DNA of 63,197 bases from NCBI RefSeq assembly GCF_900079775.1, contig NZ_LT556042.1:51070-114266 (forward strand), written 5' to 3'. Both the position numbers and the translations under genes were made by a program. Positions within the stretch are counted from its first letter, which is position 1. Every line of letters begins with the position of its first letter. Positions 28,923 through 37,307 of this stretch are shown piece by piece. Under the pieces are notes generated by a model. It worked only from the letters and a program-made list of their open reading frames with translations. It was not told where the DNA came from and ran no database searches. This DNA comes from Leyella lascolaii (GTDB lineage: Bacteria > Bacteroidota > Bacteroidia > Bacteroidales > Bacteroidaceae).

Positions 28923-29465
28923 TCACCAAGGCTCTATGGCGGTATTCTTACCGTCATATCTTATCCTGATGGAATTGACACCCATTTTTTCAGTAGGACG
29001 TATTGTCTTATTTGAATACTCTATGGACTTGATCCTAATGCCGTTTCCTCCGAACATGGCGGCATCCTTCGAGGATGTAAAAATAAAGTTCACAATCATA
29101 GGCATTTTCATACCTTTGATATTCATCACCAACTCTACTGTTCCCTGCGCCTCTGTCATGTCCTTATTGAACACCATATATTTCATGTCGGGCAAACCAA
29201 CGTCAAAGGCAAGCATTTCCGTTCCTTCATAATCACGGACTTCCACTTTTGCCCTTTTCTTTGACTTCTTTTCAATAACGGAAAAGCCGCCATCGGAAAG
29301 CAACTCCGCACTATTCATCGGCTCACCTTGTTTGTCCGAGACAGAGACATAAAGCGAGTTAAGAACAGACGAGGCGACCATCGGGCTGTACTCTTCGTCG
29401 TTGGAACATGAGCAAAGCACAGTGGAAGCGATGAGAACACTAAAAAGCATTTTGAATGTTTTCAT
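28923..29465 (-). CDS. hypothetical lipoprotein
   Basis: Lipoprotein of 180 aa: signal MKTFKMLFSVLIASTVLCSCSNDEE with the acylated Cys near residue 18-20, followed by a predicted beta-rich domain (KAKVEVRDYEGTEMLAF, VELVMNIKGMKMPMIVNFIFTSSK). I do not recognise the family with certainty. It is probably held on the outer membrane. It stands apart from neighbouring genes, with its own hairpin downstream. Confidence 0.6.
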   Translation of the reverse strand: MKTFKMLFSVLIASTVLCSCSNDEEYSPMVASSVLNSLYVSVSDKQGEPMNSAELLSDGGFSVIEKKSKKRAKVEVRDYEGTEMLAFDVGLPDMKYMVFNKDMTEAQGTVELVMNIKGMKMPMIVNFIFTSSKDAAMFGGNGIRIKSIEYSNKTIRPTEKMGVNSIRIRYDGKNTAIEPW

Positions 29466-29500
29466 AATGACTTAGATTTATATATATTTGAGAAATTGTT

Positions 29501-29734
29501 TTAAAGAGACCGACTTCCTTGTCTCCCGTGATAACCGGACACCATCATATGTGGTCTGTCAAGTCCTTTATAGAACAAATCGGCATAAATTTCTGACCAC
29601 TTCATGCTTGACTGCACGTTTTGGCTCAAAGAACCATTCCCATTTGAGCTTATTACACCATCTGCATCATACTCATCCATTTCCGAACATGAAAACAGAC
29701 GAACTGGTGCCGGCAAAAATATCCGTATATTCAT
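29501..29734 (-). CDS. small hypothetical ORF, possibly a remnant
   Basis: Frame of 77 aa lying 35 bp upstream of the lipoprotein gene on the same strand. The stretch FSCSEMDEYDADG looks like the mature start of a Bacteroidales lipoprotein, but the preceding residues (MNIRIFLPAPVRL) are too short for a signal peptide. It may be a 5'-damaged lipoprotein gene or chance. Confidence 0.25.
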   Translation of the reverse strand: MNIRIFLPAPVRLFSCSEMDEYDADGVISSNGNGSLSQNVQSSMKWSEIYADLFYKGLDRPHMMVSGYHGRQGSRSL

Positions 29735-30083
29735 TTCCGCACAATTTTGTTTGTTAAACCTGTCATATACCTATTAATTACCGGTAAGAGTGTGTTTACG
29801 AAAATCGTGTCAGAGATAAGTCTGCCTTGGAATAATCAATTCAGGCTTAGGGGTGACAAAGCAAAGTTAAAAGAATATTCCCAAATTAAACAAGTATGGA
29901 TATGCTTTTTTTTAATATTTTATTGGAAAATCAATCAATGGGTATTATAAAACAGTACTATTCACATTTGGTTGAATAAATTACCGTTTAGGCATTCCCG
30001 TCAAGAGCATTAATAAAGGAACATCAGAAATTTTGCGGTCATAAATTTCCAATGTTCCAATATACAACTACAGTAAAAGTGTA
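29735..30083. other. AT-rich intergenic stretch, nothing recognised
   Basis: No coding frame of substance and no clear structure before the terminator at 30084. Confidence 0.4.
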
Positions 30084-30139
30084 CAAAAAAACACTCCGCT
30101 GACACACCGGACATCCCAGACCGGATAATATCAGCGGAG
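30084..30139 (-). terminator. Rho-independent terminator of the OmpH-like gene
   Basis: Arms CTCCGCTGA / TCAGCGGAG (30094-30102, 30131-30139). On the minus strand the stem is followed by GTG and a run of seven T. Confidence 0.8.
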
Positions 30140-30290
30140 AGTTTATGACTTTGTCGGGTGTATATACGACTGGCATCCGGAAAGACACACGGTCATAACG
30201 TCACATCTGTATCGTCACGAAAACATTTCACGTATAAACAGCATGTGAGTCGCACCATGTCGTCACATACGCTATCTTAAACCCGACTAT

Positions 30291-30914
30291 TTATTTCTTT
30301 TTCGCGTCGGCATCCTTTTCCTTTGCAGGAGAAGACTTATATGCCTTGTTAAGTCCGGCGATGACCTCGTTTGTTATGTCGTGAGCTTTGTCGGCATAAA
30401 GAATGTTGTCGCCAGCCTTGCTGAGAATAAGGCTGTATTTCTTGTCTTTATTGTACACAGCGAGGAAATGCTGTATGCTGTCGCGCAAGGCATTGTTATA
30501 CTTTTCGGTCTCCGTCTGGAACTCATTACTCAACCGCTGGTTGAGAGCCTGCAGGTCGGTGTTCTGCTTCTGCAGCTGCGCACCTATTCTTTCTGCCTGC
30601 TCGCGTGTGTAAGCGTTCTGCTGCAACTTTTGCTGGAAATTGGCAGCAGCAGTCTCAAGCTGTTGCTGTTTCTGTCCGAGAGTATTCTGTATGTTCTGTC
30701 CTTTCTTCTGCAGAATGAGAGAATATTCCTTACAGAATTTGTACTGTGTCATGATACTGTCTACCTCGACAAATGCAATCTTTGTCTCTGTCGGGGCGAC
30801 CTTGCCGCTTTCCGACTTGTCATCCACCTGCGATTGCGACTTGTCACATGAGGTGGCTGCAAAAACAGCGACGGCAGCGACAGCAAGCGTACCGAAAAAG
30901 TTTTTCTTATTCAT
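30291..30914 (-). CDS. OmpH/Skp-like periplasmic chaperone lipoprotein
   Basis: Protein of 207 aa with a lipoprotein-type signal (AVAVFAATSC, Cys near residue 23) and an OmpH core. The beta strand IAFVEVDSIMTQYKFCKEY is followed by a long Gln/Glu-rich coiled coil (residues about 70-145) and a closing strand YSLILSKAGDNILYADKAHDIT. Skp-type proteins hold unfolded outer-membrane proteins; the lipid anchor here suggests a membrane-attached variant common in Bacteroidetes. The Lys-rich tail (KEKDADAKKK) is likely flexible. A small conserved membrane protein gene lies 46 bp upstream. Confidence 0.85.
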   Translation of the reverse strand: MNKKNFFGTLAVAAVAVFAATSCDKSQSQVDDKSESGKVAPTETKIAFVEVDSIMTQYKFCKEYSLILQKKGQNIQNTLGQKQQQLETAAANFQQKLQQNAYTREQAERIGAQLQKQNTDLQALNQRLSNEFQTETEKYNNALRDSIQHFLAVYNKDKKYSLILSKAGDNILYADKAHDITNEVIAGLNKAYKSSPAKEKDADAKKK

Positions 30915-30960
30915 TTTATCCGTTATTGTTTTTAATTATTATTTCAGTTCTGTCATCTCG

Positions 30961-31155
30961 TCAATATGCCTTGCCCTTTACCTGCGCCTCACGGTCCTGA
31001 TCCATAACACAGTGTATACCGTTCTTGCGCAAAGCCGGATTGTCATGTATATGCTGGGAAGAGAATCTACCATTCTTCTTCATTATTATTTTTACACACA
31101 ATAATGCCACGGCAATAGCAATAATTAACATGCAAAGGAGCAATGTTTTTATCAT
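30961..31155 (-). CDS. small conserved membrane protein
   Basis: Protein of 64 aa with one hydrophobic helix (LLLCMLIIAIAVALLCVKIIM) followed by a charged tail with HIHDNPALRKNGIHCVMDQDREAQ. The tail pattern ALRKxGIHC is one I associate with a small family present in many Bacteroidales, which supports a real gene despite its length. It precedes the OmpH-like gene on the same strand. The function is not known. Confidence 0.6.
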   Translation of the reverse strand: MIKTLLLCMLIIAIAVALLCVKIIMKKNGRFSSQHIHDNPALRKNGIHCVMDQDREAQVKGKAY

Positions 31156-31357
31156 TTTTATTTAATTTTGTGCCTACAAAGATAATGTAAAACACGGACA
31201 GAACAAAATTATTTATTTATTTTTAGCCCTTGTTCCGCTTATCTTGTATCTTCTGATGCCTGCGTGGCTCGTCAGGACGGCATACAAATATGTAAAGCAT
31301 ACCACACCTGTCACGGCGGCATCATTAATAAACCACAATATAAAAACATTAAAGAAT

Positions 31358-32809
31358 ATGGAAATGAAAGAATTGAAACCGTCACTTGTTTTTGAGCACT
31401 TTGCCAAAATCAACAGTATACCACGCCCGTCAAAGCACGAGGAGAAAATGATAGAATATCTTAAAGAATTCGGCGCAAAACGCAATCTGGAAACCAAAGT
31501 GGACGAAACCGGGAATGTCATCATACGCAAACCTGCCACGAAAGGCTATGAAGACCGCCCTACAGTGATACTGCAGAGCCACATGGATATGGTGTGCGAC
31601 AAGCTCGTGGACGTGGACTTCGATTTTCATAAGGATGCCATACAGACCTATGTGGACGGCGAGTGGCTCAGAGCAAAAGGAACGACAATGGGAGCAGACG
31701 ACGGTATCGGATGCGCCATTGAGCTTGCATTGCTCGACAGCGACGACGTGGAGCACGGTCCGATAGAATGTGTGTTCACTCGCGACGAGGAGACAGGACT
31801 GACCGGAGCGTTAGGCATGAAAGCTGATTTCATGACAGGAGACATGCTCATCAACCTTGACTCTGAGGACGAAGGACAGATTTTCGTTTCGTGTGCAGGA
31901 GGAAGAACAACACACGCAACATTCAGATTTGAAAGGGAGAACGCCCCTGAAGGACATTTCTTCATTAAGGCATCCATAAAAGGACTGCTTGGAGGACACT
32001 CTGGAGACGATATTGAGAAAAAACGCGCAAACGCTATAAAGATTCTCACAAGATTCCTTTACATAGAACAGGAAAAGACAGACCTGAGGCTGGCACAGTT
32101 CAATTCAGGTAAAATGCACAATGCGATACCTCGCGACGGAAGCATTGTCTTTGCCGTACCTGACAGTGCGAAGGAGACCGTACGCGCAGACTGGAACATC
32201 TTCACAAGCGAGATTGAGGAAGAATTCCACGTCACCGACACAAATATGGTGTTCATGATGGAAAGCACAGAACGCTGCACAGTGATTCCAAAAGAGACAG
32301 GCACCAGAATAATACGGGCTCTGCAGGGCATTGACAACGGCATATTTGCAATGTGTCAGGACGAGGCTCTGGCTTGGATGGTGGAGACATCAAGCAATGT
32401 GGCAAGCGTCACGACAGCAGACAACAGCATGGAGATCGTTGCATCACAGCGTTCGAACGTGATGAGCAACCTCGAAAACCAGTGCAATACGATAAAAGCC
32501 GTGTTCGAACTGGCAGGAGCCGAAGTCGTTCAGGGTGACGGATATCCTGCATGGAAGATGAAGGCGGACAGCAAACTGACAAAGACCGCTGTAGAATCGT
32601 ACAAGAGGCTGTTCGGCAAAGAGCCAATCGTTAAAGGCATACACGCAGGACTTGAATGCGGACTGTTCTCAGAACGTTATCCTAACCTTGATATGGTTTC
32701 GTTCGGTCCGACACTACGCGGTGTGCACACACCTGACGAAAGTCTGCTCATTCCGACTGTGGAAATGGTATGGAATCATCTGCTTGACATACTTAAAAAC
32801 GTGAAATAA
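31358..32809 (+). CDS. pepD: PepD-like aminoacyl-histidine dipeptidase
   Basis: Cytosolic M20-family zinc dipeptidase of 483 aa cleaving Xaa-His and other dipeptides. Metal ligands and catalytic residues are visible in VILQSHMDMVCDK, GADDGIGCAIEL, TRDEETGLTGA, NLDSEDEGQIFVSCAGG and, near the end, HAGLECGLF; the lid domain includes GLLGGHSGDDI. Start at 31358 (MEMKELKPSLVF) is preferred over the longer frame from 31244, whose extra 38 residues are not part of the family. A lipoprotein gene follows after 3 bp, so the two are co-transcribed. Confidence 0.92.
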   Translation: MEMKELKPSLVFEHFAKINSIPRPSKHEEKMIEYLKEFGAKRNLETKVDETGNVIIRKPATKGYEDRPTVILQSHMDMVCDKLVDVDFDFHKDAIQTYVDGEWLRAKGTTMGADDGIGCAIELALLDSDDVEHGPIECVFTRDEETGLTGALGMKADFMTGDMLINLDSEDEGQIFVSCAGGRTTHATFRFERENAPEGHFFIKASIKGLLGGHSGDDIEKKRANAIKILTRFLYIEQEKTDLRLAQFNSGKMHNAIPRDGSIVFAVPDSAKETVRADWNIFTSEIEEEFHVTDTNMVFMMESTERCTVIPKETGTRIIRALQGIDNGIFAMCQDEALAWMVETSSNVASVTTADNSMEIVASQRSNVMSNLENQCNTIKAVFELAGAEVVQGDGYPAWKMKADSKLTKTAVESYKRLFGKEPIVKGIHAGLECGLFSERYPNLDMVSFGPTLRGVHTPDESLLIPTVEMVWNHLLDILKNVK

Positions 32810-32812
32810 AGT

Positions 32813-33217
32813 ATGAGACTGGCGAAAACGCTTTCTTTGTTCTGCGCCGCAATCCTGATGACGGGTTGCGGCAGCGGAAATAAAGAAGAAAAGCTCGTAA
32901 GTGATTTCCTGAACAAAAACCTGAAAGAAAACAACATCTCGCAGGTGACGTTTTCCGAAGTTGACTCCACATCACACGTCAGCGACAGTGTAATAGGCAT
33001 CATGCGTAATGACGCGGAACGCTCCGGACTGTTCAGAAGCGGCTTAAAATACGCTGAAAGAACAAAGGGGCAGAAACTGCATTTCATAAGCGTGAGCTAC
33101 ACGGCATCCAACGGCAAAAGGATGAGACATACCTTTTATCTTGATAAAAAAGCGGATAACGTCATCTGCATAAAGAATGATGACGTGGTTACAATGAACA
33201 CCGAAAATAAAGAATAA
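32813..33217 (+). CDS. hypothetical lipoprotein following pepD
   Basis: Lipoprotein of 134 aa (signal MRLAKTLSLFCAAILMTGC, lipobox MTGC). The mature part is charged, with LVSDFLNKNLKENN and YTASNGKRMRHTFYLDK. I do not recognise its family. It begins 3 bp after the pepD stop and is followed by a strong terminator, so it is the last gene of that operon. Confidence 0.65.
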   Translation: MRLAKTLSLFCAAILMTGCGSGNKEEKLVSDFLNKNLKENNISQVTFSEVDSTSHVSDSVIGIMRNDAERSGLFRSGLKYAERTKGQKLHFISVSYTASNGKRMRHTFYLDKKADNVICIKNDDVVTMNTENKE

Positions 33218-33243
33218 CTGCAAATACACGTCATAACCATGAT

Positions 33244-33290
33244 AAATAAGAGAAGCGCATCATCACAATACGCTTCTCTTATTTCTTTTA
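33244..33290 (+). terminator. Rho-independent terminator after pepD operon
   Basis: Perfect 14-bp stem (33244-33257 with 33271-33284; GAGAAGCG / CGCTTCTC core), 13-nt loop, followed by CTTTTA. Confidence 0.85.
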
Positions 33291-33785
33291 TACAGGTGGC
33301 GACAAGATTACAAGACATCATGGCTGAAGCTAAAACAGCAGGATGTCACTTCATTGCGATGTGTACATAGGTAAGAACCCCGTCAGCAGTGCGTTATGAT
33401 TTGGACGACAATTCAGACCGCAACTTTACCAATGGCTCGAAATCTTCCGCATCGCCATCCAGTACATAAGATTGGCATGGAATATCATTCGGTGTCAAAT
33501 AAAGCAGTATATTCAAAGAGGATATTTTAAACTCGGTATGCATTTTATTTTGACACAGCCTTGTCGGAGTATCGCTCTATGTTCAGCACAAAAAGCTATG
33601 CCTTTATTACACAATATATAATAATGCATCACCTCTTGACAAGCGGTTTTATGATGTGTGAGACATGAAATCTGATATGGCATGTCTTAAAACATATCTG
33701 TAATTGACTGAATTAATCAATGTCAGCCCATCATCACCACTCAACTTCACCTAAATTTTCCATTAGGTAAATAAAAAACAACTAA
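33291..33785. other. intergenic stretch before tRNA-Ser, nothing recognised
   Basis: I see no gene or clear repeat here; only the tRNA promoter at its right edge. Confidence 0.4.
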
Positions 33786-33789
33786 AATA

Positions 33790-33820
33790 GTTGCAGTTTC
33801 AAAAAAAATCATTACCTTTG
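33790..33820 (+). promoter_or_regulatory. promoter of tRNA-Ser
   Basis: GTTG (33790-33793), 19 nt, then TACCTTTG (33813-33820) closely match the Bacteroidetes -33 TTTG / -7 TAnnTTTG promoter. The tRNA begins 43 nt downstream. Confidence 0.75.
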
Positions 33821-33863
33821 CACTCGCTTTAAGATTTGTACGACATTACAGATTTATCTCAAA

Positions 33864-33948
33864 GGAGAGATGGTAGAGTGGTCGATTACAACGGTCTTGA
33901 AAACCGTCGTACCGAGAGGTACCGGGGGTTCGAATCCCTCTCTCTCCG
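33864..33948 (+). tRNA. tRNA-Ser(UGA)
   Basis: The acceptor arms GGAGAGA (33864-33870) and TCTCTCC (33941-33947) pair fully. The anticodon loop CTTGAAA between ACGGT and ACCGT gives anticodon UGA. A long variable arm (TACCGAGAGGTA) is typical of class II tRNA-Ser, and the T loop is GGTTCGAATCC. CCA is not encoded. The ICE begins directly after its 3' end. Confidence 0.97.
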
Positions 33949-33984
33949 CTGAACGTTACGGACAAAACCGGACAACGAACAGAC

Positions 33985-34020
33985 AAGTCCCACAAATTCA
34001 ATGATTTGTGGGACTTTTTT
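33985..34020 (+). terminator. Rho-independent terminator after tRNA-Ser
   Basis: Perfect 13-bp stem (33985-33997 with 34004-34016), 6-nt loop, T run 34015-34020. Whether it is chromosomal or the left end of the ICE cannot be told. Confidence 0.9.
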
Positions 34021-34087
34021 TATCCCCTTGTGTCTGCCTTAAAGTACATTTTTTCGCCCCTAAAAGACAAGGTTTCTAACCTAACTC

Positions 34088-34121
34088 GTACCCCCGACAA
34101 ACAAAATCAAAAAGGGGGTAC
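34088..34121. repeat. inverted repeat GTACCCCC/GGGGGTAC upstream of the integrase
   Basis: Perfect 8-bp arms at 34088-34095 and 34114-34121 flank an A-rich 18-bp spacer. It sits about 100 bp before the integrase start, a plausible place for recombinase or regulator binding; the role is inferred. Confidence 0.4.
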
Positions 34122-34221
34122 AGATAGTCGGAAATTGGCGAACTTCTGTCGGTGTTTGGCGAGCCTGCATAAAACTCATTTTTAAGCATTTACAGTATTT
34201 TTGTAACTAAAAAGTGAGTAT

Positions 34222-35457
34222 ATGAAATCGACATTCAACATTTGCTTTTACGCAAAGAAAGACAAGCAGAAAGCGGGCGGTGCGTACCCCCTTTTCGCCC
34301 GTATCACAGTGGACGGTGTGGCAAGCCGTTTTAATACTAAATTGGACGTGTTGCCTGAAATGTGGGACGGTAAGGCTGGCAAGGCTATCGGACGCACAGC
34401 GGAAGCCGGACGTATCAACCGTATGTTAAGCGATATAAACGCATCGCTGAACACCATCTACCACGAAATGCAGCGGCGTGATAATTACGTTACTGCCGAG
34501 AAAGTTAAAAACGAGTTTTTGGGACACAGCGAGAACCACGAAACCATCCTTACCTTGTTCCAAAAGCACAATGAGGACGTGAAACAGCTTGTTGGCATAT
34601 CCAAGACGATAGCGACCTACCGCAAGTATGAGGTTACACGCCGTCACCTTGCGGAGTTTATACAGAGTAAATATAACCTTTCTGATATTTCCATCCGGGA
34701 AATAACCCCGATGTTCATTACCGATTTCGAGTTATATTTGCGTACAGCCTGCAAGTGCGGTTACAACACCACCGCCAAGTTCATGCAGTTTTTCAAGCGC
34801 ATCATCATCATAGCCCGAAACAATGGCATACTGGACAAAGACCCGTTCGCCAGCTATAAAATCCGGCTGGAAAAAGTGGACAGGGGCTATTTGACGGAAG
34901 ACGAGATAAAAATCATCCTCAAAAAGAAAATGGCTTCCGAGCGTTTGGAACACGTCAGGGACTTGTTCATCTTTTCCTGTTTCTGCGGTCTGGCTTACAG
35001 TGATGTTGCCAACCTGCGGCAAGAGAATATCCGAAAGTCATTTGACGGTAATCTGTGGATAATGACGAAGCGGCAAAAGACCAACACGGACGTGAATGTT
35101 CCCCTGTTGGATATTCCCAAAATGATATTGAAGAAATACAAAGGCAAGCTGCCGGACGGAAAGATATTACCTATAATCAGCAACCAAAAGCTGAATGCCT
35201 ACCTGAAAGAGATTGCCGATGTGTGCGGGATTAAAAAGAACCTCACATTCCATCTTGCCCGGCACACGTTCGCCACGACCACCACGCTGGCAAAGGGTGT
35301 GCCCATTGAAACCGTCAGCAAGATGCTGGGACATACTAACATTGAAACAACACAAATTTACGCCCGCATCACTAACAACAAGATTAGCAGCGATATGCAG
35401 GGGCTTGACAAGAAATTTGTCGGTATCGAAAAGATTTATAAGGAAGTCGCCATGTGA
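34222..35457 (+). CDS. int: tyrosine recombinase (ICE integrase)
   Basis: Site-specific recombinase of 411 aa of the Bacteroidetes IntDOT-related class. It has an N-terminal arm-binding domain (residues 1-95), a SAM-like core-binding domain (about 105-200) and a catalytic domain. The first catalytic Arg of tyrosine recombinases falls in CGLAYSDVANL, where Ala replaces it, as known for IntDOT, which has Ser there. The rest is intact: HLARHTF (His, Arg), the second His in LGHTN and Tyr in QIYARI near residue 382. Its position just after tRNA-Ser suggests integration into the tRNA 3' end or beside it. A hairpin follows the gene. Confidence 0.9.
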   Translation: MKSTFNICFYAKKDKQKAGGAYPLFARITVDGVASRFNTKLDVLPEMWDGKAGKAIGRTAEAGRINRMLSDINASLNTIYHEMQRRDNYVTAEKVKNEFLGHSENHETILTLFQKHNEDVKQLVGISKTIATYRKYEVTRRHLAEFIQSKYNLSDISIREITPMFITDFELYLRTACKCGYNTTAKFMQFFKRIIIIARNNGILDKDPFASYKIRLEKVDRGYLTEDEIKIILKKKMASERLEHVRDLFIFSCFCGLAYSDVANLRQENIRKSFDGNLWIMTKRQKTNTDVNVPLLDIPKMILKKYKGKLPDGKILPIISNQKLNAYLKEIADVCGIKKNLTFHLARHTFATTTTLAKGVPIETVSKMLGHTNIETTQIYARITNNKISSDMQGLDKKFVGIEKIYKEVAM

Positions 35458-35470
35458 TTTTGATTATAGG

Positions 35471-35497
35471 GAACAGGTCGTAAACTGCGACCTGTTC
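35471..35497 (+). terminator. hairpin terminator after integrase
   Basis: Perfect 10-bp stem GAACAGGTCG / CGACCTGTTC with 7-nt loop, 14 bp past the integrase stop. The U-run is weak. Confidence 0.55.
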
Positions 35498-35607
35498 TTG
35501 CTGCATTATTCCAACATTACTTAATCCTTAAAATATACAATTATGGGCTTGCAGATGCTTTCCCGGTTATTCCATGTTTGAGTTGGGCAAAGACGAGTGA
35601 TGATCGG

Positions 35608-35632
35608 GAGCTATCACAATTTGTGATAACTC
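35608..35632. promoter_or_regulatory. 25-bp palindrome, operator candidate
   Basis: Arms GAGCTATCACAA and TTGTGATAACTC around a central T differ from perfect symmetry at one position. Placed between the integrase and ardA with no gene near, it looks like a dimeric-regulator binding site. Confidence 0.4.
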
Positions 35633-35997
35633 CTGACAACATTCGTCATACGCCTATTTCGCCAATGGCTATCATCCATCATGCGGGCAGTCTGTGGACT
35701 ACCCGTATTTTTTATATCCTTTTCCAAAGCCACATTCCCCGAAACGCCAGCGGTGCATGGCATCGCAGACTGTCTTTCGTGAAAAGAGCCTTTGGAAACC
35801 CGCACAAGAGTATCGGAAGGTGAACTCCCGACACACTTGTTTTTTCCGCCCGCATAGGCAATTCCCTAATGGACTGAATGGGGAACAAGAACTTTTCACC
35901 TGTTTCCCAACCTGTAAATCTTCCTCATTAAGCAGTCCTCCAGCCGGAAGGTCGTTTTTATCATTTCAATAGGCAAAGGTAGTTACGTGTTCTTCAC

Positions 35998-36089
35998 GGG
36001 TTTGCAAGGTCAAGCCTTTTCAGGTTTGGCGAAAAAATCTTCCCTGCGACATTCGTTGCGAGGTATTTTTTCCACAAAACCCTGCAAAC
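35998..36089. ncRNA. nested inverted repeats, possible structured RNA or DNA site
   Basis: Three nested pairings: outer GTTTGCA (36000-36006) with TGCAAAC (36083-36089), middle GAAAAAAT (36031-36038) with ATTTTTTC (36065-36072), and an inner imperfect stem around TGCGACATTCGTTGCG. It lies about 170 bp upstream of ardA in an otherwise gene-free 800-bp stretch. Whether it acts as an RNA or as folded single-stranded DNA during transfer is not decidable by eye. Confidence 0.4.
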
Positions 36090-36257
36090 TCTAAACACTG
36101 CCCTTTTAAGCCTATGTGAAACGAAAACGACCGACCCGACCGGAAGACGCATAAAAAAAAAAGTCGGATTTACGGGAAACAGGAAAAAAGTTCAGTGAAA
36201 CTTCAACTCCCTACCTCTCAAATCCGCATAAAATTAAAAACTTAAAAATTACAGGAT

Positions 36258-36791
36258 ATGGAAGCGGCAACATTATCGGAAGCAAGAGTTTATGTAGGCA
36301 CTTATGGCAAGTACAACAACGGTTCATTGTTCGGGGCATGGCTTGACCTGTCGGACTATTCGGACAAGGAAGATTTTTACGAAGCCTGCCGGGAGCTTCA
36401 CAAGGACGAGGAAGATGCGGAGTATATGTTTCAGGACTGGGAGAACGTACCGGAAAACCTAATCGGCGAAAGCTGGATTTCCGAGAACTTCTTCACCTTG
36501 CGGGATGCGGTGGAAAAGTTGGGCGACACCGAACAGGAAGCCTTTTTCGTGTGGTGCAACTACAAAAGCCATGATTTGAGCGAGGAAGATGCGGACGACC
36601 TTGTACGGGACTTTCAGGACGAATATCAGGGACAATATGACGATGAAGAAGATTTCGCCTACCAAATCGTGGAAGAATGTTACGACCTGCCGGAGTTCGC
36701 AAAAAACTATTTCGACTACAAACAGTTTGCCCGTGATTTGTTCATGTGCGACTACTGGTTTGATGACGGGTTTGTATTCCGGGCGGCTTAA
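36258..36791 (+). CDS. ardA: ArdA antirestriction protein
   Basis: Very acidic DNA-mimic protein of 177 aa that blocks type I restriction enzymes and so protects incoming single- or double-stranded ICE DNA. The ArdA signature is seen in ARVYVGTYGKYNNGSLFGAWLDL at the start, in FVWCNYKSHD in the middle and in the acidic C-half (EEDADDLVRDFQDEYQ, FDYKQFARDLFMCDYWF). Length fits the family. It heads a plus-strand group of small cargo genes between the integrase and the tra operon. Confidence 0.93.
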   Translation: MEAATLSEARVYVGTYGKYNNGSLFGAWLDLSDYSDKEDFYEACRELHKDEEDAEYMFQDWENVPENLIGESWISENFFTLRDAVEKLGDTEQEAFFVWCNYKSHDLSEEDADDLVRDFQDEYQGQYDDEEDFAYQIVEECYDLPEFAKNYFDYKQFARDLFMCDYWFDDGFVFRAA

Positions 36792-36841
36792 ACGACCATT
36801 CGGGCGGGGTTAAAAGCCCTGCCCGCATAAACAGAGAAACG

Positions 36842-37054
36842 ATGAAACGGAAAAGCATTTATAAAATCATCCTGCGGGTGTTATTGTTCTGCCTTGTGTG
36901 GCGGCTCGCCTGCACAGCCGGAGCAATCACGGCGGTAACGGCATATCTTGTATTTCGTGCCGCCTGTTTCCTGCTCCGGGTCTGCCTGTCGGCGTTTTAT
37001 GCGTTGTGCGTGGCTCTGCTTTTCCTGCTGTTGCTTTCCCTATTGAGTATATAA
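36842..37054 (+). CDS. small hydrophobic membrane protein
   Basis: Protein of 70 aa, nearly all hydrophobic after a basic start (MKRKSIYK), with two probable transmembrane helices. Small proteins of this type are commonly found between ardA and DUF3873 in Bacteroides ICEs. I cannot name a function. Confidence 0.55.
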   Translation: MKRKSIYKIILRVLLFCLVWRLACTAGAITAVTAYLVFRAACFLLRVCLSAFYALCVALLFLLLLSLLSI

Positions 37055-37074
37055 CGAATAAAAAACAGAATATC

Positions 37075-37296
37075 ATGCAATCATTGAACAGAAACGGGGT
37101 GAGCATCACCCAAGCACCGGGAGAGGAAAAGTTTGTAAAATACCGTCCGGTCGCATTCAAGGGACGGATATTTTACCAGTACGACTACCGCCACACGGAC
37201 GGGGAACTGTTTTCCACAGTGGCTAAAACGCTGGCAGAGTGCCGCCACAGGCGGGATAAATGGATAGAAAAGAAAGAACAGGGTAATAACAGATAA
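37075..37296 (+). CDS. DUF3873 family protein
   Basis: Protein of 73 aa beginning MQSLNRNGVSITQAPGEEKF, with YDYRHTDGELFSTVAKTLAECRHRRDKWI. This matches the DUF3873 family carried by Bacteroidetes conjugative transposons. The frame is open further upstream (36898) but this Met follows the stop of the preceding gene by 20 bp and starts the conserved part. The function is not known. Confidence 0.7.
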   Translation: MQSLNRNGVSITQAPGEEKFVKYRPVAFKGRIFYQYDYRHTDGELFSTVAKTLAECRHRRDKWIEKKEQGNNR

Positions 37297-37307
37297 ATTT
37301 TAAGGGT

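Noticed and set aside
33864..33948. Disruption of tRNA-Ser by the ICE
   Set aside because: All arms of the tRNA are intact, so the gene is functional whatever the exact insertion point.
35578..35972. Short frames between the integrase and ardA
   Set aside because: No conserved pattern, poor starts, and they cross the palindrome; more likely non-coding.
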